Assembly (NCBI RefSeq): GCF_037975245.1
Contig: NC_092577.1
Location: 12,371,013 to 12,435,012 of the forward strand
DNA length: 64,000 bases
Direction: 5' to 3'
Origin: Apostichopus japonicus
Taxonomy: Eukaryota > Echinodermata > Holothuroidea > Aspidochirotida > Stichopodidae
In this document: in pieces, positions 12,960 to 25,600 of the stretch
Position numbering within the stretch: position 1 is the stretch's first letter
How the letters are laid out: every line of letters starts with the position of its first letter
Notes under the pieces: generated by a model
The model's input: only the letters and a program-made list of their open reading frames with translations
Told to the model about the DNA's origin: nothing
Databases searched by the model: none
Made by a program: the position numbers and the translations under genes

Positions 12960-13340
12960 CAGGATTGTCCAACCTACGGCCCTCGGGACACAGTCCGGCC
13001 CGCCGCAGGGTTGCGTCCTGCCCGCCAGAGATGCTCTACAGTGCGAAATTTTAGTGAGCAGATTAATTGATAACAATTTGAAGCTATATAATCAATTATT
13101 CGAACCTTCTGGGTCCAAAAAACTGCAAACAGGTCATTTTGTGTGACACTCTCAGCGGGGGGGGGGGGGGGGGGGCTGGACTTTATTCATCTGTGTTACC
13201 AGGAAGGAAATAAATCAGTGCGCTCCGCGTGCAGTGCTCACATTCTGTTGCCTTGGGCATCGGGCAAAAAATTGGGCGTAGGGTTCATGCGGCCCCCTCC
13301 ATCATAATCATTCCATGTGGCAAAAGGTTGGACAACCCTG
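12960..13340. mobile_element. hAT-type MITE with perfect 8-bp target duplication
   Basis: Ends are CAGGATTGTCCAACC and GGTTGGACAACCCTG, imperfect terminal inverted repeats, followed inward by a CGGCCC-rich stretch like that of many animal hAT MITEs. The flanks are CTCTAGAG at 12952-12959 and 13341-13348, an exact 8-bp duplication that fits the nTnYAGAn preference known for Ac-type hAT elements. At 381 bp it has no transposase. It sits inside a SINE-like repeat whose uninterrupted form is present at about 50.4 kb. Confidence 0.9.
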
Positions 13341-13590
13341 CTCTAGAGTAAGGCAAATATGTCACCAAAAACAGAACTAGTATTGTTCGATACAGGTGAC
13401 AAACGCCTACAGTGGAATTACAACCTTCCTTATCGGTTTCGAACCTCTGGACATACAATCAGCGTCCATAGCCTAGTGGTTAGGGTGTCCGCATATAAAG
13501 AGGGAGGCCCGGGTTAGAATCCTGGTGCAGGCTGGAAGTTCTTCGACTGTTCTGGATTGTCCAACTCACTATGATTTTAAATATATATAT
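13341..13590 (+). mobile_element. tRNA-like SINE with TA tail, copy 1
   Basis: It shares a leader (AACAGAACTAGTATTGTTCG, CAAACGCCTACAGTGG) with minus-strand copies near 50.3 and 51.3 kb. The tRNA-like part near 13462-13535 has box A TAGCCTAGTGG and a weakened box B GGTTAGAATCC; the acceptor-like arms GCGTCCA and GCAGGC are imperfect. The element runs into a TA-rich tail from 13575. No partner retrotransposon was recognised. Confidence 0.65.
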
Positions 13591-14636
13591 ATATATCAAT
13601 ATGTATATTATATACATATATATATATAAAAGTGTGTAAGTATTTAGTTATATATAGTTCAGGGCAGCGCAGCGAAACTGTCAACAAATTGCTTAACGAC
13701 TGAAAAGCCAGTTTGAAAATATGCAAAAAGTTGTAATAGAGGAGGAGCTGACCTTTCAACTTTAGCTAGATAGTCATCTAGGTAAAACAAATACACTTCG
13801 AAGAAGAGCGGTGCTAGGATCGAAATGTCAGGCCCTCTGGCCATAATATCCAATCAGTGTGACGTTAAATGTCGTGTTTTCTTCAGTTCTCTATCTTTGT
13901 AACTTTCTCTACCTGTTTTGCTCAGTTCTTGCCCATCTAGAATCCTTTTGATCCAAAAGTATTTGATAAAATTTTAATAGAAGCTTGCATCATATTTTTT
14001 GGCAGTTTATCGAAAGATAGAATAACATTGCTGTAAATGATTCAAATCTGCATGTGGAATAGGTTCATATTTGTTTCTGTTTTCTGGTTTTTCTTTGTTT
14101 GTCGTGTTATTAATATTTTCGTAAGTACTGTATATACATAACTGATCTTGTTGGGGATAAGCCACCTTGGCCTTTACCCCAGTCTTTACCTCCCTGTGAA
14201 AAGGTGTAGTTACTCCCCCCCCCCCCCCTTGTGTGCTCCTCGTTATATCAATTTCAAACTTTTCATTAACATTTGCCAAATCCCTATAAATTGAGCAGTT
14301 TTATATTCCATCCATCATACTTGCGAGATTTTTGTTTTTCTCCTTTACATTTAACTGAATGCGTCACCATCATAGTTACAAAGTGACTATCTTCGAACCT
14401 TTTTTGCACCATTTGATGTTATTTTGAGAGCTGTTATATTTCTTTGTCACATAGCACAGTATTCATTTCATATATTAGTTTCTCTTAAATAAAATATAAT
14501 TTTATGCTGTAACCATGGTTACATTCCATTCATGTGGTACTATGCGATGTGTATTTCATTCTTTCAATGCGGTCATCTCTGTAATGATTATTTTTCCCAT
14601 ATTTTATGAGCGCAGAGTAAACAGCTTAAACCAAAA
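13591..14636. other. No gene recognised
   Basis: AT-rich sequence with TA runs and a C homopolymer at about 14215. The only notable signal is the AATAAA at 14488. Confidence 0.4.
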
Positions 14637-16366
14637 CCAAAAAGCATATAGGTGTAAGCCATATATACAAAGGTGTGGGTGAACTAAAAGCATATAGGTA
14701 TATGCCAGATATACATAGGTGTGGGTGAACTAAAAGCATATAGGTGTATGCCATATATATATATATATAGGTGTGGCTGAACTAAAAGCATATAGGTGTA
14801 TGGCCATATATACATTGGTGTGGGTGAACTAAAAGCATATAGGTGTATGCCAGATATACATAGGTGTGTGTGTGAACTAGAAGCATATAGGTGTATGGCC
14901 ATATATACATAGGTGTGGGTGAACTAAAAGCATATAGGTGTATGGCCATATATACAAAGGTGTGGGTGAACTAAAAGCATAAAGGTGTATGGCCATCTAT
15001 ACATAGGTGTGGGTGAACTAAAAGCATATAGGTGTATGGCCATATATACAAAGGTGTGGGTGAACTAAAAGCATATAGATGTATGGCCATATATACAAAG
15101 GTGTGGGTGAACTAAAAGCATAAAGGTGTATGGCCATCTATACATAGGTGTGGGTGAACTAAAAGCATATAGGTGTATGGCCATATATACATTGGTGTGG
15201 GTGAACTAAAAGCATATAGGTGTATGGCATATATATATACATAGGTGTGGGTAAACTAAAAGCATATAGGTGTATGGCATATATATATACATAGGTGTGG
15301 GTGAACTAAAAGCATATAGGTGTATGGCATATATATATACATAGGTGTGGGTAAACTAAAAGCATATAGGTGTATGGCATATATATATACATAGGTGTGG
15401 GTGAACTAAAAGCATATAGGTGTATGGCATATATATATACATAGGTGTGGGTGAACTAAAAGCATATAGGTGTATGGCATATATATATACATAGGTGTGG
15501 GTAAACTAAAAGCATATAGGTGTATGGCATATATATATACATAGGTGTGGGTAAACTAAAAGCATATAGGTGTATGGCATATATATATACATAGGTGTGG
15601 GTGAACTAAAAGCGTATAGGTGTATGGCATATATATATACATAGGTGTGGGTAAACTAAAAGCATATAGGTGTATGGCATATATATATACATAGGTGTGG
15701 GTGAACTAAAAGCATATAGGTGTATGGCATATATATATACATAGGTGTGGGTAAACTAAAAGCATATAGGTGTATGGCATATATATATACATAGGTGTGG
15801 GTGAACTAAAAGCATATAGGTGTATGGCATATATATATATACATAGGTGTGGGTGAACTAAAAGCATATAGGTGTATGCCATATATACATAGGTGAGGCT
15901 GAACTAAAATCATATAGGTGTATGCCAGATATATATAGGTGTGGGTGAACTAAAAGCATATAGGTGTATGGCCATATATACATAGGTGTGGGTGAACTAA
16001 AAGCATATAGGTGTATATGGCCAGATATACATAGGCGTGGGTGAACTAAAAGCATATAGGTTTATGGCCATATATACATAGGTGTGGGTGAACTAAAAGC
16101 ATATAGGTGTATGGCCATATATACATAGGTGTGGGTGAACTAAAAGCATATAGGTGTATGGCCATATATACATAGGTGTGGGTGAACTAAAAGCATATAG
16201 GTGTATGGCCATATATATATATATATAGGTGTGGGTGAACGAAAAGCATATAGGTGTATGGCATATATATACATAGGTGTGGGTGAACTAAAAGCATATA
16301 GGTGTATGCCAGATACATAGGTAGGGTGAACTAAAAGCATATAGGTGTATGCCAGATATACAGTGG
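14637..16366. repeat. 50-bp minisatellite, about 35 units
   Basis: The unit is AAAAGCATATAGGTGTATGG, then a TA run, CATAGGTGTGGGTGAACT. Between about 15217 and 15830 it is almost perfectly regular at 50 bp. A single G/A difference (GGGTGAAC versus GGGTAAAC) partly alternates, hinting at a 100-bp higher-order unit. The same array, shorter, opens the related block at 54358. Long minus-strand frames here are repeat translations. Confidence 0.9.
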
Positions 16367-19200
16367 TGTGGGTGAAGGGAAATGCTAAATATTACATTTT
16401 CAACCCACTTCACTATCATGTGTTTTTGTTCTTATTGTCTGCTGGGTAGACGTCCACTGGCATTTAGCCAGTAGATGTGCCCACATTTCTGAGGTTTGGA
16501 GGGCTACCACACATTGAACAGTCTACCTAGGAAAGTTGTTGAAGACTTGATCCAATAGTGAGATACAGGAACAGATCCTCTTTTTAAAAGGTTTCACCCG
16601 TTGTCGGGAAAATAATTATATGCGAGTGACTCCGTACCACCATTTTAGTGAGTCAGGGAATAAACCACATTTGTTTGTTAGATAATGAAAGATTATTTTT
16701 TGTAGTTTTGGAATTAGAAGAGAGCTGGTGGTCAATTTTTTGGGGGGACACAATAATGGATTAAAAATTAATCTTTGTATTAATATCATAGTTGTATTTT
16801 TTCTAAAACATTTCAAGAGAGTTGATAAAAGAGGCCTTAATGTTATATCCTAAATATAGAGTATTCTTGCGATAGTTTTAACTGAATATTCATGAAGCTG
16901 TATGTGAATATTCATGCAACTGTATGTGAAATGAAATGTCTTTCTTTTCTTTCCTTTTTTTTTTGCCCGCAAATCTTGTAATTTTTGTTCAAATATTAAA
17001 AAATAGTTTTCAGTTTGTTGAATTATATTGATTTTTTTTTTTGGGGGGGGGGGCATAGAAGCAGATTGAATTATCAGTGTTTTGTGTTAATTTCTTTCAT
17101 TTTTGTAGAGTATATTATAACATATTTTGTCATTCCTGCAAAGCCATTTTTACTTCTGTACAATTTCATTGTGTTGAATTACAGCTCTGTCTATATAGAG
17201 GTTTGCTTTTTGTGAAATCTTGTCGTCAAGCACAGATAGGATCGGTAGCGATTTGAAGAATGCCCCATTACCATGGCAATGGGATGTTGTTGTAGTACAG
17301 AATATGCTGCGGTAGAGCCAAGGTTATTTTATTTTATTGTTACAATTAGCCATGATTTTGTTTTGTAGCTATACTGTAGTTGTCATAGTGTGAATATCAT
17401 GCACTTCTACAGGGGGCAGTCAATTGGTATAATATTAGTACATTGTGCCATGACTAAGGCTAATGGCAGTGTGCAAAATGGGAAGAAAAAAATTCTGGTG
17501 GACTGGAGACTGGGTGGTTGGATTCATTAGCAGTGTTTGAGTAATCGAAAAGTACTGGAAGCTGGAGTAGCACTAGAATAGTCTGCAAGTACTCCGTACT
17601 CACAGTTGATGTGTTAGTATACTAGTACTCATCTTTCAGTATGTAAACAGATACTTAAGCACTTTTGTACTTGTGTTCAAGTACTTGGTACTGGCTCAGG
17701 GGGAGTACTTAAAATAGTAATGAGATATATTGTATAGTTATATACATAAATATGTTAAAATGTTAGTTTTCTATGGGAGACCCTGGAGAGGGGCACCGAT
17801 GGGTTAAGGGAAGTTGCACAGCTGTGAATGATAAAACTACTACTCCATTTGCAAAACAAATTATAGCATTTTACCATAGAAGCAAATATTAGTATATTTC
17901 TTGGGGAAAATGTATGTTTTTAGATCAAATATTTTGATAAAAGATAAAAGAGCTGTTTTATGATTATTGCTGTCTGCGGTAAAGCACTTTGTGACAACTT
18001 TAGTATATAAATAAATATGTTGCACTGCACATATTGTGTATTGGTTATTTCTTGTATCATTTGTCTAACTCGTTATGTTATTAAAATATGTCCTTATGCT
18101 GTTGCAAAACGTTAAACCAACGGAATTTGTAGTACTTAATGAACAACAGTTATGTAGTCAATTCCTTCTGAACAAATCTGTAGCCAGAGTTTCATCTTTC
18201 ATTTTTCTTTCTTATGGGGGGGGGGGTCAATTTATTGCCATATCGACCAGAGCGCATAGCACTATCTGCGGGGGGTTCAGGGGCCGTCTCATGGCCCCTG
18301 GAAGCTATAGGATATGGTGGACTTTAGAGGCTTCAGAGCTGTCAATTTTATGTAAAATTACATTAAAATGTTCAAAATACTGGATATGATTAGCCAAACA
18401 TTGAGTAGAAGTTATTGAAGTAGGTAATAAACTCACTCAAAATAGAAGCTCATTCTGGGCATTATGCGTTCTGCTTATAGTATTATATACCTAGACGACG
18501 TTAATCCATAAATATATACTGAGGATTTCGTCAGAAGATGATGTGTCATTCAAAGTTTCTGTAGATCTGAAGAAGAAGAGCTTCCATTCTCTCCTCGCCT
18601 ATTGATGATCCTCGTATTGCTGAGAGCGTGGTGAGCCAATTGGCTAACACGTCGGACTCGTAATCCAAGAATTGCTGGTTCGATTCCTGTCTAGTTCATT
18701 ACGTTGTGTCCTTGGGCAAGATGCTTTATCTCACTTGCCTCTCTCCGCCCAGGGGTTAAATGGGTACCTGTGAGGTAACTTGTCATTCGGGGCGCAGTAT
18801 ATAACTGCTGCCGACTGGAGGGATTGTCTCTGGGACAGGTTATCATTGACCAGGGGTACTATAACGTCAGTAAAGCGCATTGAGACCTATCGCTGGTATC
18901 AAGCGCTATATAAAAAAAAAAAAGAGCAAAAAAAAAAATGCTGTCCTGTTGAGTTCAGCCTCCGATACAAAGGTAGCCATTAATTTGGTGGTTTGCATTC
19001 CTCTTCAATAGTGTGACTCTATATATGTAGGCTACATGTGTAGATAGCTTTTCAAAAGAATGGGCGCCAAAGCCTTAGAGATACCGCTATGACAATGAAG
19101 TGTTTTTCTTCTGAAACTGTGAGATCTCTCTACGTGCGGCTCTCCAAATTCTCCCGCTCATCCCCCCCCCCCCCCCCACCCGCCCATATGCTCCCCTCCA
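16367..19200 (+). repeat. Long interspersed or duplicated block, copy A
   Basis: From GGGAAATGCTAAATATTA onward the sequence matches 54779-57300 in order and orientation through many shared landmarks: TAGACGTCCACTGGCATTTA, CCCATTACCATGGCAATGG, GGGAGACCCTGGAGAGG and GCGCCAAA.C.TTAGAGATA. Copy A carries a SINE that copy B lacks; copy B carries a short insert near 56733-56846 that copy A lacks. No convincing protein. It is either a segmental duplication or a long non-autonomous transposon that includes the minisatellite. Confidence 0.8.
18621..18938 (+). mobile_element. tRNA-derived SINE, copy 1
   Basis: The head resembles a tRNA with anticodon loop CTCGTAA (Thr-CGT type), box A-like GCCAATTGGCTAAC and box B GGTTCGATTCC. 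A unique body follows (CCTTGGGCAAGATGCTTTAT, CCGCCCAGGGGTTAAATGGG), then a tail AAAGCGCATTGAGACC...AAGCGCTATATAAA running into A-rich sequence. The matching block at 57 kb lacks it, which sets the limits to within a few bases. No clear target duplication. Confidence 0.85.
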
Positions 19201-20616
19201 TCTCTCTCTTTGCAATGATCAGGACGATCAAATGCATTATATTGTAGGGATTGAGAGGAGAATGAAAGGGTAGATAATTATGATATCATTCCGAGTCTAT
19301 ACAGCTAGGGGAGGCCAGTGGCGTAGCCTGAGGGAGCCAGGTTTTTTCTTCTTCAAATTTGCTTTGTGCTACAGTCTTGCCCCCCCCCCCCAAATGAGAT
19401 CCAGTGATGTATTCAAAATTATACTTCTTTTAACATTTTTTCGAGTTCTGCATGATCACAAGTATTCATACCTCAGGGCTCATGTTCATACTTCATATAA
19501 GGTCAGAACTTGGTAATCAGACCGAGATATTATACATTTTGGGCCTTCATCATACCAACATACGGAGACCGTTGATCAATATCGTCCTACAGAATAATCG
19601 CCAATAATTTGGCCAGTTGTATAACCGTTACAAACTAACGCTAGCAACCCATGTTTATTTTCAGCGACCAATGATGCCACTTGTGGAGAATTTTCACTAC
19701 ACGTATAGGTCCTATAGGCCTAGTGAAACTTGTTTCTGTGGGAATCTGGGCATGTTGTGAATTAGAGTAGCTAATTTATTCACTGTATCCTTTTTATACT
19801 GTGCGGAATTATGCAGAAACCACGACGACTGTCTCCGCAATAGAGGTAAATTAAGTGAAAGTGTGTCATGTTCCACTGAACCATTAGATGTGTATTTGTG
19901 CAGACGACAGTGGCGGCGGAACCGGGGGGGGGGGGGGCTTGGGGGGGGGGGGCTCAGCCCCCCCAATGAAAAAGTTGAGGGGGCAAATGCATGATAAGCC
20001 CCCCCAATATTTACCAAGGCTCCGAAACGTGCATCTGCCCATTTTTCAATGCATACTTGTCGATCTGTCCGATGCACACGTATACTATATAGGTGTAATA
20101 ATTTTAGTAATTGCTGGGGGACCCTGGTCCCTCGGCCCGTCCCCTGGCTATAGACCACATTGTCACCCCAACCGCGTCTTCACGCCCCGTGAAAAGTGGA
20201 AGCAGTGAGTGTGAGTACCGGTAAGCGTAACACAACTTCGTCTTAGGCCAATGACTTGCCTCATTTCAGCCAGTTCTCCAACATCCCCTTACTTAGTGGC
20301 GGAGCGTCCATATATACAGTCAGGGGGCGGATCCATCCCCCCCCCCTCCTGACGGACTCAAATGGACTGCTGGCGCCCTTTTCAGCTTTTCACTACTTTT
20401 AACTTATTCGCGATTATTGACTATTTTATTGCGCTCTCATATACCTATTGACATTTGTCATATTCTGTTGGTGTATAATTTTCCGACAAAATGGCGACGA
20501 CACCTATTTATTCTCCGTTTATCTGCAAATTAGCAAGGCCCGGAAAGGGTCATTTCCTGCAATCTAGGGAGTAACTTTACTCAAAAGTTTTCTGTGCGCT
20601 CCGCGCCAACCTGTGG
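19041..20616 (+). repeat. 1.57-kb tandem duplication, unit 1
   Basis: Begins TAGATAGCTTTTCAAAAG and is nearly identical to the next unit, differing mainly in C and G homopolymer lengths. It ends ACCTGTGG inside a nested MITE. The original MITE context continues TGGCGCTCCGCTTAGATAG in unit 2, so the break joins two places that both carry TAGATAG nearby. Confidence 0.95.
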
Positions 20617-22183
20617 TAGATAGCTTTTCAAAAGAATGGGCGCCAAAGCCTTAGAGATACCGCTATGACAATGAAGTGTTTTTCTTCTGAAACTGTGAGA
20701 TCTCTCTACGTGCGGCTCTCCAAATTCTCCCGCTCATCCCCCCCCCACCCGCCCATATGCTCCCCTCCATCTCTCTCTTTGCAATGATCAGGACGATCAA
20801 ATGCATTATATTGTAGGGATTGAGAGGAGAATGAAAGGGTAGATAATTATGATATCATTCCGAGTCTATACAGCTAGGGGAGGCCAGTGGCGTAGCCTGA
20901 GGGAGCCAGGTTTTTTCTTCTTCAAATTTGCTTTGTGCTACAGTCTTGCCCCCCCCCCCCAAATGAGATCCAGTGATGTATTCAAAATTATACTTCTTTT
21001 AACATTTTTTCGAGTTCTGCATGATCACAAGTATTCATACCTCAGGGCTCATGTTCATACTTCATATAAGGTCAGAACTTGGTAATCAGACCGAGATATT
21101 ATACATTTTGGGCCTTCATCATACCAACATACGGAGACCGTTGATCAATATCGTCCTACAGAATAATCGCCAATAATTTGGCCAGTTGTATAACCGTTAC
21201 AAACTAACGCTAGCAACCCATGTTTATTTTCAGCGACCAATGATGCCACTTGTGGAGAATTTTCACTACACGTATAGGTCCTATAGGCCTAGTGAAACTT
21301 GTTTCTGTGGGAATCTGGGCATGTTGTGAATTAGAGTAGCTAATTTATTCACTGTATCCTTTTTATACTGTGCGGAATTATGCAGAAACCACGACGACTG
21401 TCTCCGCAATAGAGGTAAATTAAGTGAAAGTGTGTCATGTTCCACTGAACCATTAGATGTGTATTTGTGCAGACGACAGTGGCGGCGGAACCGGGGGGGG
21501 GGGGGCTTGGGGGGGGGGGGCTCAGCCCCCCCAATGAAAAAGTTGAGGGGGCAAATGCATGATAAGCCCCCCCAATATTTACCAAGGCTCCGAAACGTGC
21601 ATCTGCCCATTTTTCAATGCATACTTGTCGATCTGTCCGATGCACACGTATACTATATAGGTGTAATAATTTTAGTAATTGCTGGGGGACCCTGGTCCCT
21701 CGGCCCGTCCCCTGGCTATAGACCACATTGTCACCCCAACCGCGTCTTCACGCCCCGTGAAAAGTGGAAGCAGTGAGTGTGAGTACCGGTAAGCGTAACA
21801 CAACTTCGTCTTAGGCCAATGACTTGCCTCATTTCAGCCAGTTCTCCAACATCCCCTTACTTAGTGGCGGAGCGTCCATATATACAGTCAGGGGGCGGAT
21901 CCACCCCCCCCCCTCCTGACGGACTCAAATGGACTGCTGGCGCCCTTTTCAGCTTTTCACTACTTTTAACTTATTCGCGATTATTGACTATTTTATTGCG
22001 CTCTCATATACCTATTGACATTTGTCATATTCTGTTGGTGTATAATTTTCCGACAAAATGGCGACGACACCTATTTATTCTCCGTTTATCTGCAAATTAG
22101 CAAGGCCCGGAAAGGGTCATTTCCTGCAATCTAGGGAGTAACTTTACTCAAAAGTTTTCTGTGCGCTCCGCGCCAACCTGTGG
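20617..22183 (+). repeat. 1.57-kb tandem duplication, unit 2
   Basis: Second copy, ending at 22183 where the nested MITE continues to its true end. Near identity of the units points to a recent event or, alternatively, an assembly artefact of a heterozygous locus. Confidence 0.95.
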
Positions 22184-22584
22184 TGGCGCTCCGCTTAGAT
22201 AGTGTCGAAAGCGCCCCTACAGACCATTCTTGCCTCCCCTGACCAATACCCCTAGCTCCGCCACTGCCCTTACTACACTCAAAATGGTCTTTGCGAGTAC
22301 ACTACGAGTAATAGCTACTCTCTTAAAACACCATCGAATATACAAATTACAATGTTTTTACATACTTTTACGTGCAATCTGAGAAATTGCAGGCTTGAGA
22401 CCCATATTTTAGGGCTAGGTATTCGCAGCATAAAACACTCGGGAAGTGCTGTTTCCGGCCATCTGGGGGTTTGAAAAAAACCCAAAATTTTCTTGTACGC
22501 TCCGCGCCAACCGATGGTGGCGCTCCGCTTAGACAGTCTCCACACATTAGCCCCCCCAATAATTTTTCCGTTCCGCCGCGCCTG
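21478..22584. mobile_element. Middle hAT-like element of the nest
   Basis: Ends are CAGTGGCGGCGGAAC and GTTCCGCCGCGCCTG, flanked by an exact 8-bp duplication GCAGACGA at 21470-21477 and 22585-22592. The tandem duplication repeats its left part from 19908. An inverted partial copy lies at 58984-59757. Confidence 0.85.
21872..22266. mobile_element. Inner hAT-like MITE of the nest
   Basis: Ends are TAGTGGCGGAGC and GCTCCGCCACTG. It is flanked on both sides by CCCTTACT, an exact 8-bp target duplication within the middle element. Relatives are at 46888-47281 and, inverted, 59305-59707. A truncated copy ends unit 1 of the tandem duplication at 20616. Confidence 0.9.
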
Positions 22585-22698
22585 GCAGACGAGGTGCCCG
22601 TTAATACATATATTTCTTGGTAATTCCTACCATCAACCCCTCTTAAGATAAATCTTGCCCCCTAACAATTGAATGTTGGCTACGCCACAGTGGGAGGC

Positions 22699-25600
22699 CA
22701 CGTTGACTTAGAACTTATGTTATTGGTACAAGACCACAGATGGGACTCACTATTGTTTATAGTCTTGCCCGATTTAAAATGTCCCGTGATTAAAATGGCA
22801 TGCAAATGTGGCCAATGAACAAATAAATATTAGTAGAGGGCGCTCTTGTTAGCTTAAATTTAGAGTTTATTTATGTTCTACTTACATTCAGAGCCATGTA
22901 TACCTTTTTGTTTACATTAATGTAAGACACATAACCTGTCATATTTCAAAGCTAAAAGCCTTAAAGTGTTGAGATTTTCCATCCTATCGACCAACGTATG
23001 AGAGGTTATTGATCCCCCCCCCACTCCCCTTGGCAGTAGTATACTGCATGATGTTGGTGCGAAGAAGAGTTTTGCCTGACCATTGCCTTTTCCAAACTTA
23101 AATGATCGGGCTGTTGTTAGCATTATAGGAGTGCTGTTGTAGGTGCAACTTTCCGAGTTTTCCCTACGAAAACACTTGGGTATGGGGGAGGGGGCAAAGT
23201 GGAAATGTTATAAATAAATCAGCCTCCCTAGAGAGATAGTCATGTTTTTTGTGGTAACATTAAACATGGACCCTCACACTTGCAAAGTCATTCACATCCA
23301 GTGTGAGGGTATGACAGATAGGTGGGGGGGGGCCCAGGGGAGACACACCCAAAATGTTCTGCTCAGTATGTGCTGTAGACATGCTGATGGAGTTAGTGTG
23401 AAGGCTGGTTGCATGTGAGATAGTTGTCACAACATCAAATGATGTAGCATCACAGGCAATTGGGTTCATCTAATAATTTTATATTATTTTATGCTAGAGA
23501 GCACCTTGACAAGATTTCAGTCCCTGCCGTAATAATAAAAATGTCAAGAATGTGCTTTTTTATCCATCTGTCAATAATAGTTAATGAAATAAACAACCAA
23601 ATACCATTATCAATTGAGACTTGAGTTTATTGAAATCACCAAGTACAGTCCTCTTGTTGCAATGTAACCAGATTAAAGTATTGCCTTTATTCACCACAAA
23701 TATGCTTTGATATCACTTGAATAACAAAACAAATCGCTGCTTTTCCCAGCAACTAGATCGGAAGTAGAAATAAGCAAGCACAAAGCACACATACTTATTT
23801 ACATATGAAAGACAACCAGCTATGGTATTTCCAAGATACATTTGGCATAGCAAGGTACTGTCAACCAGAATGAAAACATTTCATGGTTCCTGCTGCTGCT
23901 CATTGATTAACAGGGAACACTCCAAGTATGTAATGATGAAGCAAGATCAATAATTGCCTTACAAAGCCACACCTCCTCATAAATACACACGTTATCCATT
24001 GTAACACACATCGCCATGTGTAAGCCACCTATCAATAACACACTCACTTTTGATGGGACTGTTACTTATGGTTGTCTACTGTAGGTTTAACCCTGTGACC
24101 TCATTAATATTCATGATATGAGCACCAAAATCAATATTTTTATCAACTAATTATGGACCACCCACCCACCAAATATAGCATTGATCAATCATAGCCCTTG
24201 TTGAGTTATCGTGCATACAAACTTAAGTGTCACACACATACACATATACATACATACACACCGACATGACTACAAAGCTTTCAGCAAGAAATCAAAACTA
24301 TAAAATTCACACAAAATGCACATAAATTTAAGTTTGATGTTGTGTTTGATCCAGGCACAATGCAACATGATATTTCTTGTTAATTAAACAAAGAGGTAAT
24401 TGCATACTTCCTTGACAGCAAGGAAATGTTAATTGACTGTCAAGACTGACTGAAACCACAGAATGTTTAACATACAATGGGTGGGTTCATTTGCTGCAAT
24501 GTTCAGAAAATAACATTATATGAACCCCGCTGAAGGATAACTAGATCATGCCACAACAAATACCTTTCCACAGTGAAAAGAATCTTTTTAGACTAAATAG
24601 ATCTGTCAATAAATGTACAGAACATATATCACCTGTGATTTGCAAAGGACATATTTCTATAGCGTTTTAATGGTAAGATTTGTTATTTATTTTAACATTG
24701 TTTACTAATTATTATTCACTAATATAAAATTCTTCTTAACTGTATGATGAGGTGGCAGAAATATGATAATTACGATAGTAACATGAGCAAATACTGTATA
24801 CCTACAAAGCTTTTCTGCCACACCCCTTTTTTATATCATCATTGAACAACCATTCCAATTGTTATTCTGCTTGCATACAGTGCTTTCTCAATTGACTTGA
24901 ATTCTGATCAATAATAACATTGAGTTGCTTTTTATAGTTATTGGGATCATTTGCTTGATCCTATGAAGTTTTACAGTACCTAAAGGAGTAAACATCTAAG
25001 AATGTCTGCAAAGGTAAAATACTAACTGTATCCAAGGACATTGTTTAACTTATCACAATATGAGGTTCAACTGCATTATACCATACTGCAGCTTTAAACA
25101 AATACATACACATAAACCTGCAAGACCAAGAAATATGCCTCCTCCCAACCCATTGCCTTCTCAGGTATGCACAGTATGCCTTCATTATTAGCAATCATGG
25201 CTGGTGAAAGACATAAATTGATAAAACTAAATTATTATTTTCAGTTGGAATGTCCAGCCAAATCAGTCCCCATGTGATTACTGTCATGTCTTTCTGCTAC
25301 TACTACACTCATGAAACTTTCTCTATGAGGCTTCTTATGCTCTTCAGCATGTCTCTTGACATAAATAGAATGAAAAAGATAAAAAGTTTCAACACAATAT
25401 GCATGAAAATGTGAGTGTGATGTCAGGTATTTTGTGTGAAGTATTTGCCAGTTTTGCACACTTTTGGCAAAAGTTTTGCTCACTGCCATAGGTGAAATTA
25501 TTGAATTTCCTCTCATACAATGTCTGAAAATTTTGCCAACAAGTGATTGAATGAACACCGGCCCAGTGACTAAACTGAGAGGATGAACATTTCTAGTTGC

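Larger units (their letters stand above)
19316..22690. mobile_element. Outer hAT-like element of a three-level nest
   Basis: The left end CAGTGGCGTAGCC at 19316 (repeated at 20885 by the tandem duplication) pairs with GGCTACGCCACAG ending at 22690. Flanks are GGGGAGGC (19308-19315) and TGGGAGGC (22691-22698), 7 of 8 bases alike. It contains no transposase; its length comes from nested insertions and the duplication. Confidence 0.7.

Noticed and set aside
14684-16340. Several 65-90-codon minus-strand frames with LYAFSSPTPMYIW repeats
   Set aside because: They are readings of the 50-bp minisatellite, with frame changes wherever unit length varies.
14637-16366. CRISPR-like array
   Set aside because: The repeats are contiguous with no unique spacers, and the context is eukaryotic.
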